From Schistosoma mansoni (Eukaryota > Platyhelminthes > Trematoda > Strigeidida > Schistosomatidae), in NCBI RefSeq assembly GCF_000237925.1, contig NW_017386041.1, positions 248,001-312,000 on the forward strand: 64,000 nucleotides of DNA. Direction: 5' to 3'. Positions 12,427 to 24,550 of this stretch are shown piece after piece (within the stretch, counting starts at the first letter, position 1; each line of letters begins with the position of its first letter). Both the position numbers and the translations under genes were made by a program. The notes beneath the pieces are model-generated. The model had not been told where the DNA came from, ran no database searches, and saw nothing but the letters and a program-made list of their open reading frames with translations.

Positions 12427-15381
12427 AACTCGATTTTCATGCCCACCACTTGTTAACTTATATTCCTGTCTTTTATAATTTATTAATATACTTTTGATGC
12501 TTATAAATATTTTACTTATGATATGTACGGTTCTCTGTATTGGCATCCTGATGTACGCCCCTTGAAGATGTAAATGTATAGCTGTTGACCTGTAATCACA
12601 TGATTGTGGGTTGAGTGTTAGGTCCCGCGTATCCTTGTCTCATGAGACAAATAGAAACCTACAACACATCGACTTTTGAGCGACTCTAAAGTGACTTTGA
12701 GAGTATCCACCTAATAACTAAGATCAAATTAAGATTATAAATCTGTATGACGAATTAGAAATGTGGCTTACAGTTGACAGGGTTAGGAACAAGATTTAGA
12801 GTTTTCATCATGAACTGACATAAGCTATAATGCCAAGACGTTATTTTTCCAAATGGACGAATGAATTTCGCGCCGAAATGCCGGACCTGTTACCTGATTG
12901 ATTCGTTCACAAATTATAGTGCCGACGGCCTTTTAGAGGAATGTCAATCAAATATTTTCGACCGTTTCTAGGAAACAGATATTCTTAAGAATTATGCCCT
13001 GATGAAATTAGTCCGAATAGTTGTTTCGGAACTATTCCTGTATTTCATACTCAAAAGGTGTAGATTAACTCTGTCCTCAAAAGGGATGCTTTTACATGTA
13101 TGCTCTACCAAACTAAATGACGTTTTTCAAATAATACTTGCTAGTTTATCTGTATAACTGTTGAAATAGTGGGAAGTATCCGAGCCGTTCACCGTTGTGT
13201 GAAAATGAGCGACGTCCTAGCTAAGATAGATCATTATTGTTTAAAAAATGTCTTCACAAGTTAACTAAAGATAGAATGTACGTGATACAATATTTAAGTG
13301 TTCCAGTGTAGCGTTATGTAAGATCTTGGACTTCGGGCATCTGACAAGTTATAGAACTAAATGTGAAGGTAAAAAAGTAGGTCAAGTGATTTCTCAGTTG
13401 TAGGATGCAGTGGTAATTATCCTTAGCCTGTCACAGAAACCAACAAATATTCTGGGATCCAATATGAACCTCTTCACTTCATATGGTTGAGTGACAACAT
13501 CTGTTCAAAAGTTTACTGATGGCATTAAAGTAGGCATTGACTTCAAACATGGTTACAAGTAAGTGTTCTGATTGAATGAACAATTAGATTATCATCAGAA
13601 GTAATGGTAAGTTTCTAAAGAGATTCGTAACTCAAACTGACGTTAACTGGGAGGAATACAAAATTCATGGAGAACTGGTCGTCTGCTTCTTCCTAGTCGG
13701 AGACCCAGTAACGTACGTAGCACTCTTAAATCTCATTTTAAAGAGAATTTCGCAAAGCTGTTGAGTTAAAATTTACTGATCGCCACGGCTCACATTAACG
13801 GTTGTGGGTTATATTCCAGTCCTATCTCAGGTAGTGAGTAAATGGATGCTGTTGATGTACTTGGTTTTGTTTAGTTTCGAAATAATTTCACGACATAGTC
13901 TGAGGTCGAACTTATGGGTTATGTGTACTGCTTAGAAGGTAATGACAAATGTGAGTTAGCTGTTTAGCGCTTTCTAGTTTTCAATAGTTCTTCAGCCACA
14001 TAAATAAACTGGCCAAAGGGTTTTGATGCTAATTGCTATAACCGATTCTCCTCTTCACACAATCAGTTGAACGGTTATCCTCATAGTTAACGGTTTTAAG
14101 GATGTTGGAGTCTTTTTAAACCGTGAGCTTAGCATCACAACTATCTTCAGGGGGCTTTCGTATCTTGCGGCGATTTAAAAGGTCACTAGGGGCATCTCTG
14201 GCCAGTTAACTTTATTATGTGTTATTTCCAATAATATTTATCTTACCTTAGACCTATTACGTGAGTTAGTTTTTATTGCGTAGTTACTTGATTTGTCCTC
14301 TCTATTGACAATCACTTGGAACTATTCATAAGTGTACCAAGTTAATTGGTTCAGTTTTGCCAGTGGTTGTCACTCAACACTGATAAGGTAGTAGTAACTA
14401 ATGTTATACTAGTCTAAACGTTAGGATTCCTCAAATTCTATTGACCAGGTTTCATTGCGGTTACCGACCTTGATTATTGAACACCAGAGACATTTTCTTA
14501 TTGTTAAGAAGTTGGAAGCTGTTGGAATAAAGCCCTATAACCATGTTCCATGTCAGTGAGCACTCATCAAGTCAGCGTTTCTGCAATCTTGTGGGAACGA
14601 TGCTTGTTTTTAGCATTCAGCTGTTCATGACAATGCCTTACCACACTTCCACTTTAAGTTGAATATCGTTTTGGTCTGTGATCGAAAAGAGTCTTTTATG
14701 CTAAAAAAAAAAATCAAAACTAAGATTTCTGATCTGCATTTATCGAGTACCATCTTTTTCTTCACTTGACATCAAAGTCAAAACCATCATGATCATTATG
14801 GTTTCTGAATAAGCCTTTGTCAAATAATAAACACAGTTTAGAGTATGCACTGCTATGAGAACACAAAGCAGAACTATATCCTTAATCAAATGCTATCAGA
14901 GTTATCGGTATAAAGAAACCGGAATGACTGATTAATGAAATTCTCCTAGCACTTGTTTTAAGTTATATACAACAAAATACTTGTGGAGAGTCAAATATTC
15001 TTGATAGTAAATAAGGAATGCTTGACATATAATCATTTCTATCAAAAACTAGTCCTACATGAAGTGACATTATTTGGTCTTTTTATAACTAATATATAAC
15101 AATGTTATAAGAATAACTATCATTAATGGTGATTAGTGATAAGTAATTTAACAAGTCATTTTGTACCATTCATTTCATTTGATTAAAGTTCGGCACATAA
15201 TTAAAATTGGTGCGTGCTTAGGGAGTGACTCACAGTTAGTAGAATATCGACGAGGTCCAAATGTCAACATTGGTTAAATTATCCCTAGAAATTCACTACA
15301 CATGTCTATTCAGGATATTTCTTATGGATAGACAATATTATGTTGAATAAAAACTACGAAAGCCATCATCCAGAAGATATA
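12427..15381. other. Downstream of cystatin, nothing recognised
   Basis: The first few hundred bases are probably the cystatin 3' UTR. Beyond that I see no domain, repeat family or RNA gene. Short-exon genes like the cystatin could be missed here. Confidence 0.35.
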
Positions 15382-15756
15382 GGTATTTATTAACAGTTGT
15401 CTACGCAAGATACTTCGGATCCGTTGGCCAGACACTATCAGCAACAAGTTACTGTGGGAGACAACAAACCAGATTCCAGTGGAGGAAGAAATCAGGAAGA
15501 AGCTCTGGAAGTGGATAGGACACACTTTGAGGAAATCACCCAACTGCGTCACAAGACAAGCCCTCACATGGAATCCTGAAGACTAAAGGAGAAAAGGAAG
15601 ACTAAAGAACACATTACACCGAGAAATGGAGACAGACATGAGAAGAATGAACAAAAAGTGGATAGAACTAGAAAGGAATTCCCAGAACAGAGTGGGTTGG
15701 AGAATGCTGGTCGGCGGCCTATGCTCCATTGAGAATAACAGGCGTAAGTAAGTAAG
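15382..15756 (+). mobile_element. SR2-like RTE LINE, 3' end
   Basis: Encodes, with breaks, the C-terminal region of the RTE ORF (compare [28 protein letters not shown]) and ends in a (TAAG)n tail, GGCGTAAGTAAGTAAG. It is a 5'-truncated insertion. Confidence 0.8.
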
Positions 15757-16554
15757 TTAAAACGACATCTGTGTCAAGTGTGAGTATAGATTATAGCTAT
15801 ACATTTAATTTAGTTTTGAACACTTGCCCTGTTTTATATTTCGAATCGTCATATCTCAAACGTTATGATAAAAGTGAAAATTACCCTAACAGCTGTCGCA
15901 GTTTTACGTTGGAAATATAATTCAATCTGTTTTTATATTACTTGTCTGTAGAATGACCTAACTTGCATGTGAAAAGGTTGGATTAAGAGTGTACATGATT
16001 CCTACCACAAAGAATGTCGAAATGAATAGCCGCTACCGTACTATTACTCTGTGAATGAAATGAATATGATTCAAGTACAATGAACAGTGGATTAAAAGTA
16101 ACTAAAAGTCATAGATTGACCGTTTCGTTTTCGTCATCAATATCAGATTAAATTCATCTTTCCACAAGATAACCTTTTTCGAGTTACGGTGTCATATATT
16201 CAGTAAAACATTTGAGGTCAGGAAACATTGTGAATTTTCTCAAGAGACATTAAATAAACGGTGGATGATTCGGACAAGTTTTCTGATAAAATGTTTACTC
16301 AGGTTAATATGTAAATGAAATAGTCTTATCTTTTAACGATTATTTAAGAACAAATAATATTTTCATCGGATTTGTGAAACGATCAATATCAGACTACTAC
16401 CCTATACCGAAAAAAACTATGTAATACCATAATTTTAAGTACATTCAACCGTGCCGGGTGTGATGCAGTTACCCACCGAAAACAATGGAAGATGGTCGTG
16501 GATTGATTTTAGTTATACATTAACACCGTTGAATGCCGGCTTAGTAGTCCAAAA
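15757..16554. other. AT-rich stretch, nothing recognised
   Basis: No ORF of note and no match to the repeat families of the window. Confidence 0.4.
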
Positions 16555-16710
16555 GTCAAGCGTTCGCGCGAGATGAAAGTTCCCGAGTTCGAGTCTCACA
16601 TGCGCAATCGTGGATGTTCACTGCTGAAGAGCCCTATACTAGTAAAAAACGGGCATTGATCAGTTCATGATTCCAAGGAAATTCAACCATCTCCACAACC
16701 CCATGTTGAA
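16555..16710 (+). repeat. Hammerhead SINE family B, diverged
   Basis: A B-box-like GAGTTCGAGTCTC is followed by CACTGCTGAAGAGCCC and a tail related to CCACAACCCC. The hammerhead core is damaged, so this is an old copy. Confidence 0.55.
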
Positions 16711-17129
16711 AATACTATTTTCTTTTATTAAATCTTTATCCAATCGAGTTCATACAGGATTTTATGACTAGTAATTCTACTGCAAATATAATCAGAGTTA
16801 ACAAATCGCTATTGGATGTAATATTACGGGCTTTTATGATTGACAATCAATTATTAGGAATCGAATATACTCTACATCATTATTTGGTGTACACTTTTGC
16901 GGCTGATAGTTTAACCTTACTGCTGATGTTCATTGAAGAATATTCTTGCATTGTTCTTTGTACTAATTAAACTTGAATTAATTCTGATTTGGTTATTTAT
17001 TCTCATTCATAAAATGCTCAGTAATACAAACAAAGGTAAATATACGTTATATGTCACCTGAAATCGTGTAAATCAGTTTACTTGTATGTACATAAGTTTT
17101 CACAAAGGAAGGACAGTAAGGAGGACATC

Positions 17130-17375
17130 TATTTGTTTTATTGATCGTATTCCCAAGAACTTACTTCTTCGAGGACAAGAACAAGCTTCATAGTTCAATA
17201 GCAAGTCACCTGCTAGACATGGGACGTAATGTTGACACAATGAACGCATTCAAAGTGATCAATAGACAATCTATTTCTATCTTATTAAGACTCACGGGAG
17301 CCATAACAATAAGACATTACCTTTGTATTCAAAAAGATCTTGTGATTTACTGTCGGCTACCTCGATAACAGAAAC
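17130..17375 (+). mobile_element. Penelope-like or LINE C-terminal fragment
   Basis: The open stretch 17,141-17,368 reads SSIASHLLDMGRNVDTMNAF, then ILLRLTGAITIRHYLC, then ends YCRLPR. The H-L-x-D-x-G-x-x-V-D block and the final R-L-P recall the C-terminus of Penelope-like retroelement proteins (GIY-YIG region), recognised from memory. It is short and has no flanking reverse transcriptase, so only a remnant. Confidence 0.4.
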
Positions 17376-17545
17376 AAGTTAAACATTTTAACCTTTTTCT
17401 TGTTTAACTAATTGTGATCATATTGTGGGGAGTTTAACTCGCACATCCCTTTTGTTTTTAAATTCCCTAGATTTTTGCCATATTATATTGAATATTCCAG
17501 GACCATGACCGTAAAACAAAAATTATAAAAACAACCTTGTTGAGA

Positions 17546-18013
17546 GCCCCCGAATGCCCTGGTACGGTCGAGAGTGGGGAGAGTCCGCTCTCCCTCTCCA
17601 AATGCTCTCACATGACCACGCGTATATAGCCTCTTCCAGGGAAGTCCTACTCACTGCCTTCTCTTGGCAATACTGTTGTTTACGAAATTGAGAGAACCAA
17701 AAGAGAATGTTCGGCGCTTTAACCGGGTTGGTGCACATTGGCTCCAATATCCTGAGGGAACAAATGGCGTATGAACCAATTGTTGGTCACCGTCTACCAT
17801 GGGACTACATCTCCTCACGATGCTCCACTGCCTTGTAGATTAGACCTTTAGGTCAAAGGCTCCGGGTGTGGTCCCCTGAGAAAACCACCTGCTTCAATTT
17901 GGGCACCTGGTCAGTATCACAACCCTCACAAATGAAATGCGATTTGTGTGGCGCATATATATCTGTTGCTTCTTCGTACCAATATTTATGTGTTTAAATA
18001 AATAAATAAAACT
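17546..18013 (+). repeat. AATAAATA-tailed ~500-bp repeat, full copy with TSD
   Basis: Runs from CCCCCGAATGCCCTGG to a TTTAAATAAATAAATAAA tail. It is bracketed by the 10-bp direct repeat TTGTTGAGAG (17,536-17,545 and 18,014-18,023), read as a target-site duplication. This fixes both ends of the family at about 468 bp here. The simple A-rich tail and the 5' truncations of other copies point to retrotransposition. No pol III boxes were seen and I know no family name. The minus strand has a short ORF that recurs in other copies. Confidence 0.8.
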
Positions 18014-18221
18014 TTGTTGAGAGATGGACAAATTTAATACTTATTTCTTATTCCAAACTAATTACCTACTGGTTATTGATTTACAATTAATCCTTTTACA
18101 TTCAATATTATGTTAATGATTGAATAAAATTAAACATATTAGCTTGTATGTAGCTAAAGAGAAAGCAACGATGTATGATGAATTCATCGCATTCTCTTCA
18201 GCTATTATCTTTATTATAAGC

Positions 18222-18430
18222 AGAGATGGATAGTGACTAGCTGTGGAATCCAGTCTGACGCGCGTTTCGTCTTATTTGGGACTCGTCAGCTGGATGTACC
18301 TGCATCTCAGAGTTGATGTTCACTCTCGGACTCGACCCAGTACCGTTCGCTTCAAACGTCATCGCGTTATCCACTTAGCTACTGAGTCCTGATAGCCACC
18401 TGCTTGTGCATCAGGGTGAAGTTTAAATTC
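18222..18430 (-). repeat. SMalpha-type hammerhead SINE (family A)
   Basis: In minus orientation it has a tRNA-like head (GGACTCAGTAGCTAAGTGG, then a B-box-like GGGTCGAGTCC) and a hammerhead at 18,243-18,298: CATCCAGCTGACGAGTCC ... AAGACGAAACGCGCGTC. The core residues CTGACGAG and CGAAAC are intact. This is the known schistosome hammerhead type. Confidence 0.88.
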
Positions 18431-18435
18431 ACATG

Positions 18436-18610
18436 AAGCATGCGTCCTGGATTTCACTGTTAGCCACTATCTATCTTTGCTTAGAATGCTTATGAATTAA
18501 GGCTAAATCGAGGCAATACACACAGTATGCACATATGCCAATTAGGGACTGATCAATTGCAATCCTAAACATTAATGGGAAGATTCAAACAAACAATACT
18601 AGGTGAATAT
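18436..18610 (+). repeat. SMalpha family A tail segment, opposite strand
   Basis: Starts GCGTCCTGGATTTCACTG, at the ribozyme cleavage region (GTC/CTGGAT). It continues through the family tail to the AAACAAACAATACTAGGTGAAT end. It lies inverted next to the copy at 18,222-18,430. Confidence 0.75.
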
Positions 18611-18814
18611 TATCTTTATTGTTTTGTTTAAACTTGTAAAAGGAACCAATCATATGAAATTTATTCTAAATTTGAACAACAACACACATTCCCAGGAAGG
18701 TGAAGTAGTAGTGATATACTAAAACTAAGATAGAGTTTCGATTGACAGCATTCGGACTATCGTTCGTACATCAAAGTTTTAGGATGAAAACAATAGAAAT
18801 AAACCATATCGAAG

Positions 18815-18998
18815 AATCAGAAGGGATTTTTGTGGAGGTTTCAGTATTTTCATAGTTGAAATCGTGAGTCAACTGAAGCTAGACCACCGTGGAAAACCTG
18901 CAAGCACTGGACGGCCGTTTCGTCCTATTGTGGGACTCCTCAGCAGTGAGCATCTACGATCCCGCCTCGCGAGAATCGAACCCAGGATCGGAGAATAA
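18815..18998 (-). repeat. Hammerhead SINE family B
   Basis: Minus orientation: tail, ACGGCCGT palindrome, core (CTCAGCAG on the plus strand) and the B-box complement GAATCGAACCCAGG. It is truncated before the A box. Confidence 0.8.
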
Positions 18999-19449
18999 TC
19001 TTTCGGTCATTCAAAAGTTTAATCAGGAATATAAATCATAGAAAATCCTTGGTAGATGGATAATATTTATCTTGTGGCGGATTTATAGTGAGTTCACGTT
19101 TGTGAAGTAACTATTATATTCTCACTATTTATGAGATGCATAAACAAGATTCAAGTAAACCACTGCAAATGCATCCTTCATTTGTCTGTCCAAAATCTTG
19201 GCCCATGTATACTTTAACCGAATACTTGGCAGCCCAGAGTGGTCGTAACACTGGTCGATCATATCGTTTATTCACTATAACATTAGAAAGCTCCGTCAAA
19301 GTGAAAAAATTGTAGTGAAAGGCAATGTCTCTTCATAATATTCTCCTACGCATCGACGGATTGCAGAATGAATGGAACGAAAGATGAGTTCTATTGTCAA
19401 TTAAATAATCTCACTAAAGTGTGTTTAACGAACTTTATTGCGCGTTGTA
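18999..19449. other. AT-rich stretch, nothing recognised
   Basis: No coding signal or repeat family identified. Confidence 0.35.
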
Positions 19450-19900
19450 TAGTTGGATGAGTAGTTCAAATGTCTTGAAACAGAAAAGAGTAGTTTTGGT
19501 GGCAAACGGAGACTCGATGGTAGCAGACAAGATACTGCGAATCGCCTTCTACAGACTTGGGTATATCGTAACACGTCTTTGACCAGGACCGTCTTCCGAC
19601 AGTCATTGACTGAGTACAACCCGAGGTCCTCCCTCTGCAACTTAAGCGTGGGCTCAGATTATGAGTGTTCTATCATCTTGGAATAAGGTGATCGTCGTTC
19701 CGATCTTAAAAGAGGCTTGGGGGATCTATACAGCGATCAACAGGGTATAAGGCTACTCTTGATCGCTTCCGGACCATTGAGCTTGGTAATGCTTCACAGA
19801 TTGTACAAAATCCAGAGGGAGGTGGGCTGCTTTTCGTCCATATCCTATATGTATCGACTACAGCTCCATCGTCCACCGAATCCTAAAACGCCACTACACT
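19450..19900 (+). mobile_element. Degenerate LINE reverse-transcriptase fragment
   Basis: The frame at 19,717-19,908 includes QQGIRLLLIASGPLSLVM and LHRLYKIQREVG, matching the RT block usually seen as NYRGI-x-LL-x-IASK...L-x-RL in schistosome LINEs. The preceding part resembles the V-V-P-I-L-K segment. Several frame changes are present. It probably belongs to the same insertion as the 3' end at 20,770-21,068. Confidence 0.55.
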
Positions 19901-20769
19901 TATCGTAGACAAACATTCATTGTGATTTTTGAGTTCATAGCTGCCTCCAGTTGATTGGATGGCTTTTTGATATTTAATTGTTTGTTAAGGAATGATGTTT
20001 TCTTGAGAATTGTATCAGTATTTTCGAGATTGTGTGCACAAACAAGTTGAGTAAATGACCTTCCAAAATTGTTTCGTTCGAACAGTGGAGTTAGGGAAAG
20101 TTGAGTAATATGACTGTTCACCACCAACTTTGCCATCGGTTACATTCTAGAAATAGTTCTGCGATGGTGGTGTAAATCTGTCTTCTGAACAAAGACTCTC
20201 GACCTCAAGTAAAGGGATGACAATAAACTACTGTGCAATGATGCACAAATCATCGAAATGACCATCAGTTAGTGTAAGTACTATATGTACTTACACTTTT
20301 GAAATACAAAGTACTAATCCCATGACCAAGTGGCCGGAACGACCCTTTGTGATAAACTGTTCTTGGATCCGAGAAAATGCATCAATATTGATGGTTATCT
20401 GATGGGTGAGAATGATCTGCTTATGATGATTGTCAGAGTGTCTTAAGTCAATCTTTATCAAATTTAGTGCCGTCATGATAAATCTGGTAGTCAAATATCT
20501 GGTCCAAAATGTGTCGTTGCGAGGAGTTCTATACTGTCCTTCTGAAACCTTACTATCTGAACCAAATGTATTCGACCCCTCTTTGAATCCAATCGTTGCT
20601 GAAATCCAGTTATAGCGCTATGTTGTGAGCACTGGGCCTTTGCAGTGTATTTTCAGGTTAAGTAACGATAATTTAATTAGTGCCATCATCTTGGAACACC
20701 GACCTTGGTGGTTTGGATAGGTCTTACGATTGTCGTTTCAGGTAATTCAACAGCACGCACTACTTACCG

Positions 20770-21068
20770 ACTCTGACAATGGATGTAAAAAGGAAGACTT
20801 GGTCTCTCTATGGCAGTATGCCATGGTATTAAGAATAACCCCATAGGACTGGCACCTGTAGGTCCATCAGAACTTATTATTTGGGATCTTAGATATGGTG
20901 CAACTCAGTGGCTTGGTTCAGAAGGGAAGCCAGTGGTGATCCTGCTGTGGGACTTTTATGTATTGGTTTTCCAATCTTATTCTCCTCATTAGCATTTCAT
21001 TCATGTGCACATTCTTTTGGTGACCTATTGTACCATGATTTGTGTCCTTTAAATAAATAAATAAGTAA
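20770..21068 (+). mobile_element. Probable LINE 3' end with AAATAAATAAATAAG tail
   Basis: Ends in CCTTTAAATAAATAAATAAG, a retrotransposon-like simple tail, about 0.9 kb downstream of the RT fragment and in the same orientation. No protein motif is visible in this part. The link to the RT fragment is inferred from spacing. Confidence 0.4.
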
Positions 21069-21284
21069 GTATCTTTGACTTCTCGGATAAATCGTCTTCC
21101 TGCAAACAACTAATCATAAACACACTTGTGTACTTATTACACACGGGATAATGATAAATTTAGTCTGTCAAAATTGATAAAGTGGGATTCGGATTTGCAG
21201 ACTATAAATTGAAAATCAAGTTTTTTAATCAGTTACCCATAGTTATAAATGAACTCCATTTATTTAATCAGATAACAATATTCA

Positions 21285-21470
21285 TCAAACATTATAAGCA
21301 AAGATGGATAGTGACTAGCAGTGGAATCCAGTCTGACGTGCGTTTCGTCTTATTTAGGGCTCGTCAACTGGATGTACCTGCATCTCAGAGTTGATGTTCA
21401 CTCTGGGACTCGAATCCAGTACCGTTCGCTTCAAACGCCATCGCGTTATCCACTTAGCTACTGGGTACTG
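21285..21470 (-). repeat. SMalpha-type hammerhead SINE (family A)
   Basis: Minus orientation. Hammerhead at about 21,320-21,380 (core CTGACGAGCCC with AAGACGAAACGC; TTGACGAG in place of CTGACGAG). The tRNA-like head has a B-box-like GGATTCGAGTCC. The head end joins directly to the repeat at 21,476. Confidence 0.82.
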
Positions 21471-21475
21471 ATAGC

Positions 21476-21732
21476 TACTTACGTCGACATACATAAGTAG
21501 TGTGTAACACCAATCGGAAGTGGAAAGTCTGGCACTAAAAGGCTAAGAAGATCTAGTTGAAGAGAATACAAGAGAAAATAGAAAGGAATTGTATTCTGGA
21601 AGAATCATACAGAATGTGAAGGACAAATGATGGAAGATTTACAAATGAAGTATTCAGTGTATGATTCTCATATTTTACCAAGAAATTCTGTAATATAGAT
21701 GGTTATCCCCGCTTGTGTTTCCGTTCACTACA
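21476..21732. repeat. Unnamed ~260-bp repeat family, copy 1
   Basis: Begins with the hairpin-like GCTACTTACGTCGACATACATAAGTAG and ends near CTTGTGTTTCCGTTCACTAC. Related copies lie at 27,872-28,141 and 44,104-44,364. No ORF. Origin unknown. Confidence 0.6.
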
Positions 21733-21755
21733 ATGACACCTAAATATTAGACAAT

Positions 21756-22378
21756 AATTGTTTTAATTCATTTAGTATTGTTTGTTTGAACCTTCCTATT
21801 GATGTTTAGGACTGCAATTGATCAGTCTCTTATTAGCCATATGTGCATACTGTGTGTATTATTTATTATTTATTTAAACAAATAAATATTGGTACAAGGA
21901 AGCACCAGATATATGTGCGCCGCACAAATCTCATTTGATTTGTGTGAGGGCTGTGATACTGCACAGGTGCCAAAACTGAAGCAGGTGGTTTTCTTAGGGG
22001 ACCACACCCGGAGACTTCGATCTAAATGTCTGATCCGCAAGGCAGTGGAGCATCGTGAGGAGATGCAGTCCCATGGTAGCCGGTAACCAACGATTGATTC
22101 ATACTCCATTTGTTCCCTCAGAATACTGGAGCCCATGTGGACCATTGGTTTGGAATGAGGGTTTTCCAACTCCCGTAGGTGAACACTCCACATCCACCAA
22201 CTCGGTTAAAGCGCTGGACATTCGCTTTTCGTCCTCTCAATTTCGTAAGCAACAGTATTGCCACGAGAAGGCAGTGAGTATTGATTCAATATAGCCTTAA
22301 TTCACAAACATTATAAGCAAATATAGAAATGCGCATCCTGGATTCCACTGCTAGTCACTATCCACCTTTACTTTTGTC
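21756..22378 (-). repeat. Family A SINE tail split by a nested insertion
   Basis: Family A tail sequence at 21,756-21,858 resumes at about 22,288-22,378 (TATAGCCTTAATTCAC ... GGATTCCACTGCTAG). The AATAAATA-tailed repeat lies between. GTATT next to each junction is a plausible target duplication. Confidence 0.7.
21861..22279 (-). repeat. AATAAATA-tailed repeat, nested, 5'-truncated
   Basis: Minus orientation: starts with the TTATTTATTTAAACAAATAAATA tail and runs to GCCACGAGAAGGCAGTGAG. The 5' part of the family is missing. It is inserted in a family A SINE. Confidence 0.8.
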
Positions 22379-23037
22379 GCCTTTTTGCTGATATTATGGA
22401 AACTCCACTCTGATACTAAGTTTCATCAATGGTGGTAAACTTTATCTACATCACCGATGTCAGTTAAACGATTAATGATTGTCTAATCTAAAAAAAACAC
22501 ACAAAACAAAATGGTATCTACATTACAATTTGAAATGAAGTCAATCAATTTATTCGGTAATAAGAAAAAGTATTTCCAGATGAAATATTTTAACTTTCAT
22601 ATTTCAGCATAGTAACAGCGGTATCCCTCTCTCTCTCTCTCCCCTCTCTCTCTGACTGTCTCTCACTGTGTGTGTGTGTGTGTGTAGAGACCAGAATGTT
22701 TACCGATGAAAAGACCGATATTTTGAATATATATATTTGCGACAATTTTTGACAAGTTTTATTCACCAAATTTTCCGCTTATCAATTTTAGATAAAAAAA
22801 AAAGTCAAGTTGACTGTTTGAAAATTTATTCTCCCTTAAATAAAGAAAAAAAAACAATCACAAAAATTTTTTTGTGATTAAATCCTTTACTATTTACAAA
22901 AATAATGCTCAAAAGGATACTAGTAACCATGAGAACCATGATAAATTGGGAAATTTCGATTATTAGAATAATTCAATAGAGTATAGGAAATGATTTGATT
23001 GAAATAATGTTTAAGTTATATTCTTTGAATAGTTTAT
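22379..23037. other. AT-rich stretch with a CT/TG microsatellite
   Basis: Mostly featureless. Positions 22,626-22,686 are a (CT)n run followed by a (TG)n run. Confidence 0.6.
22626..22686. repeat. Microsatellite (CT)n then (TG)n
   Basis: Directly visible dinucleotide tract: CTCTCTCT runs broken by short spacers, followed by TGTGTGTGTG. Confidence 0.9.
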
Positions 23038-23905
23038 TGACTTACTTATGACGGTTAGCCCCCCCCCCCTCGTGAAGGAGCATAGGTCGCCCCATCAGCA
23101 TTCTCCATCCAACTCTGTCCTGTGCAAACCTTTCCAGTTGTTATTCATCCTTTTAATATCTTCTTCTATTTACCGGCATAACGTGTTCTTTGGCTTTTCT
23201 CTTTTCTGATTCCCTTCAGGATTCCAAGTTAGAACTTGTCTCGTGATGCAGTTCGGTGGTTTTAGTAATATATGCTCAATCGACTTCCAATGTCTTTTGC
23301 TAATTTATTCTTTATCTGGAAGCTGGTTTGTCCTCTCCCATAGTAGGCTGTTGCTGATGGTATCCGGTCAGTGAATGTTGAGTATTTTGCATAAACAACT
23401 GTTTATAAATACTTGTACCTTCTTGACGATGGTTGTAGTAGTTCTGTACGTTTCAGCTCCGTACGGTAGAACAGTCTTGAAGTTCGTATTGAAGATTCTC
23501 ACTTTGAAACTAGTTGACAGTTGTTTTGAGTTTCATATGTTCTACAATTGTAGAAATGCGGTCCTTGCTTTCAAAATCCTCACATTTACATCTGCATCAG
23601 ATCTTCCTTGTTTATCAATGATGATTCCCAGGTACGTGAATGTTTCTACGTCTTCCAGAGTTTCTCCATCAAGTATGATTGGCTCGGCGTTCTCCGTGTT
23701 GTATTTGAGAATCTTGTTTTTTCCTGTGTGTATGTTGAGGCCTATTGATGCAGAGACTGTTGCTACATTTGTTGTCTTCATCTGTATTTGTTTGTGTGTA
23801 TGAGATAGGGGGGTTAGGTCATCTGCGAAGTCCAAATCGTCTAATTGATTCTGAGATGTCCATTGTATTCTATGCTTCCCCTCAGATGTCGACGTCATTC
23901 TCTCA
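23038..23905 (-). mobile_element. SR2-like RTE LINE, 3' half
   Basis: The minus strand encodes RT sequence (23,542-23,898) with DDLDFADDLTPLSHTH, SASIGLNIH and GETLEDVETFTYL, then the C-terminal region in broken frames to the 3' end at about 23,038. It is 5'-truncated just upstream of the catalytic motif. Confidence 0.85.
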
Positions 23906-24411
23906 ATAGATTAGACTTAATTTCTATGATTAGTAGACTATGGTTTAACATTTAAGTTGAAATCTGACTGTTAAACTCTAATATTAATCAAACATACTTA
24001 GATTCCTCTGTTAAAAATCACAGTTTATTCCTGGGTTTGAATAAGTTAACAAATTAATGAAGTAACCCCATTAACTCCAAAGTACTTTAAATAAAATCGT
24101 TAATATTTCAAAGTGGAAGAATAGTAGTAGCCAGTGAATTCAAAAGTAGAAGTTGAAAAGTTAAGTACTCTCAACAAGACCTGAGGATGACGGATATACC
24201 TGTAAATGAACACTTTCAGTGCTCTGTAAATAGCATCAATTGAATGTTCAATGCTTATATGTGCTCCAGATGAACTAATTACCTCATCAAAGAATAAAGA
24301 AGTTGATTACTGTCATTTCTTCATTATTTTGACATCTCTTTGCATCAGTGAATTTAATGTACAGTTATGGATAATTGGTCTTAACTCTTGACTTTCAAAC
24401 GATAAGCTACT
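23906..24411. other. AT-rich stretch, nothing recognised
   Basis: No coding signal or recognised repeat. Confidence 0.35.
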
Positions 24412-24550
24412 TCAGCTGGATGTACCTACATCTCAGAGTTAATGTTTACTCTGGGATTAGAACCGAGTACCTTTCGTTTCAAACGCCATCGCGTTATCCA
24501 CTCGGCCACTGAGTCCTGATAGCCACTTGCTTGTGCGATGGGGTGGAATT
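24412..24550 (-). repeat. Family A SINE, tRNA-like head only
   Basis: Minus orientation: the tRNA-like head (GGACTCAGTGGCCGAGTGG) and B-box region are present. Similarity fades at the ribozyme arm, keeping only TCAGCTGGATGTACC. Confidence 0.75.

Noticed and set aside
22626-22686. CT/TG tract as a possible CRISPR-like or regulatory array
   Set aside because: Simple dinucleotide microsatellite in a eukaryotic genome.
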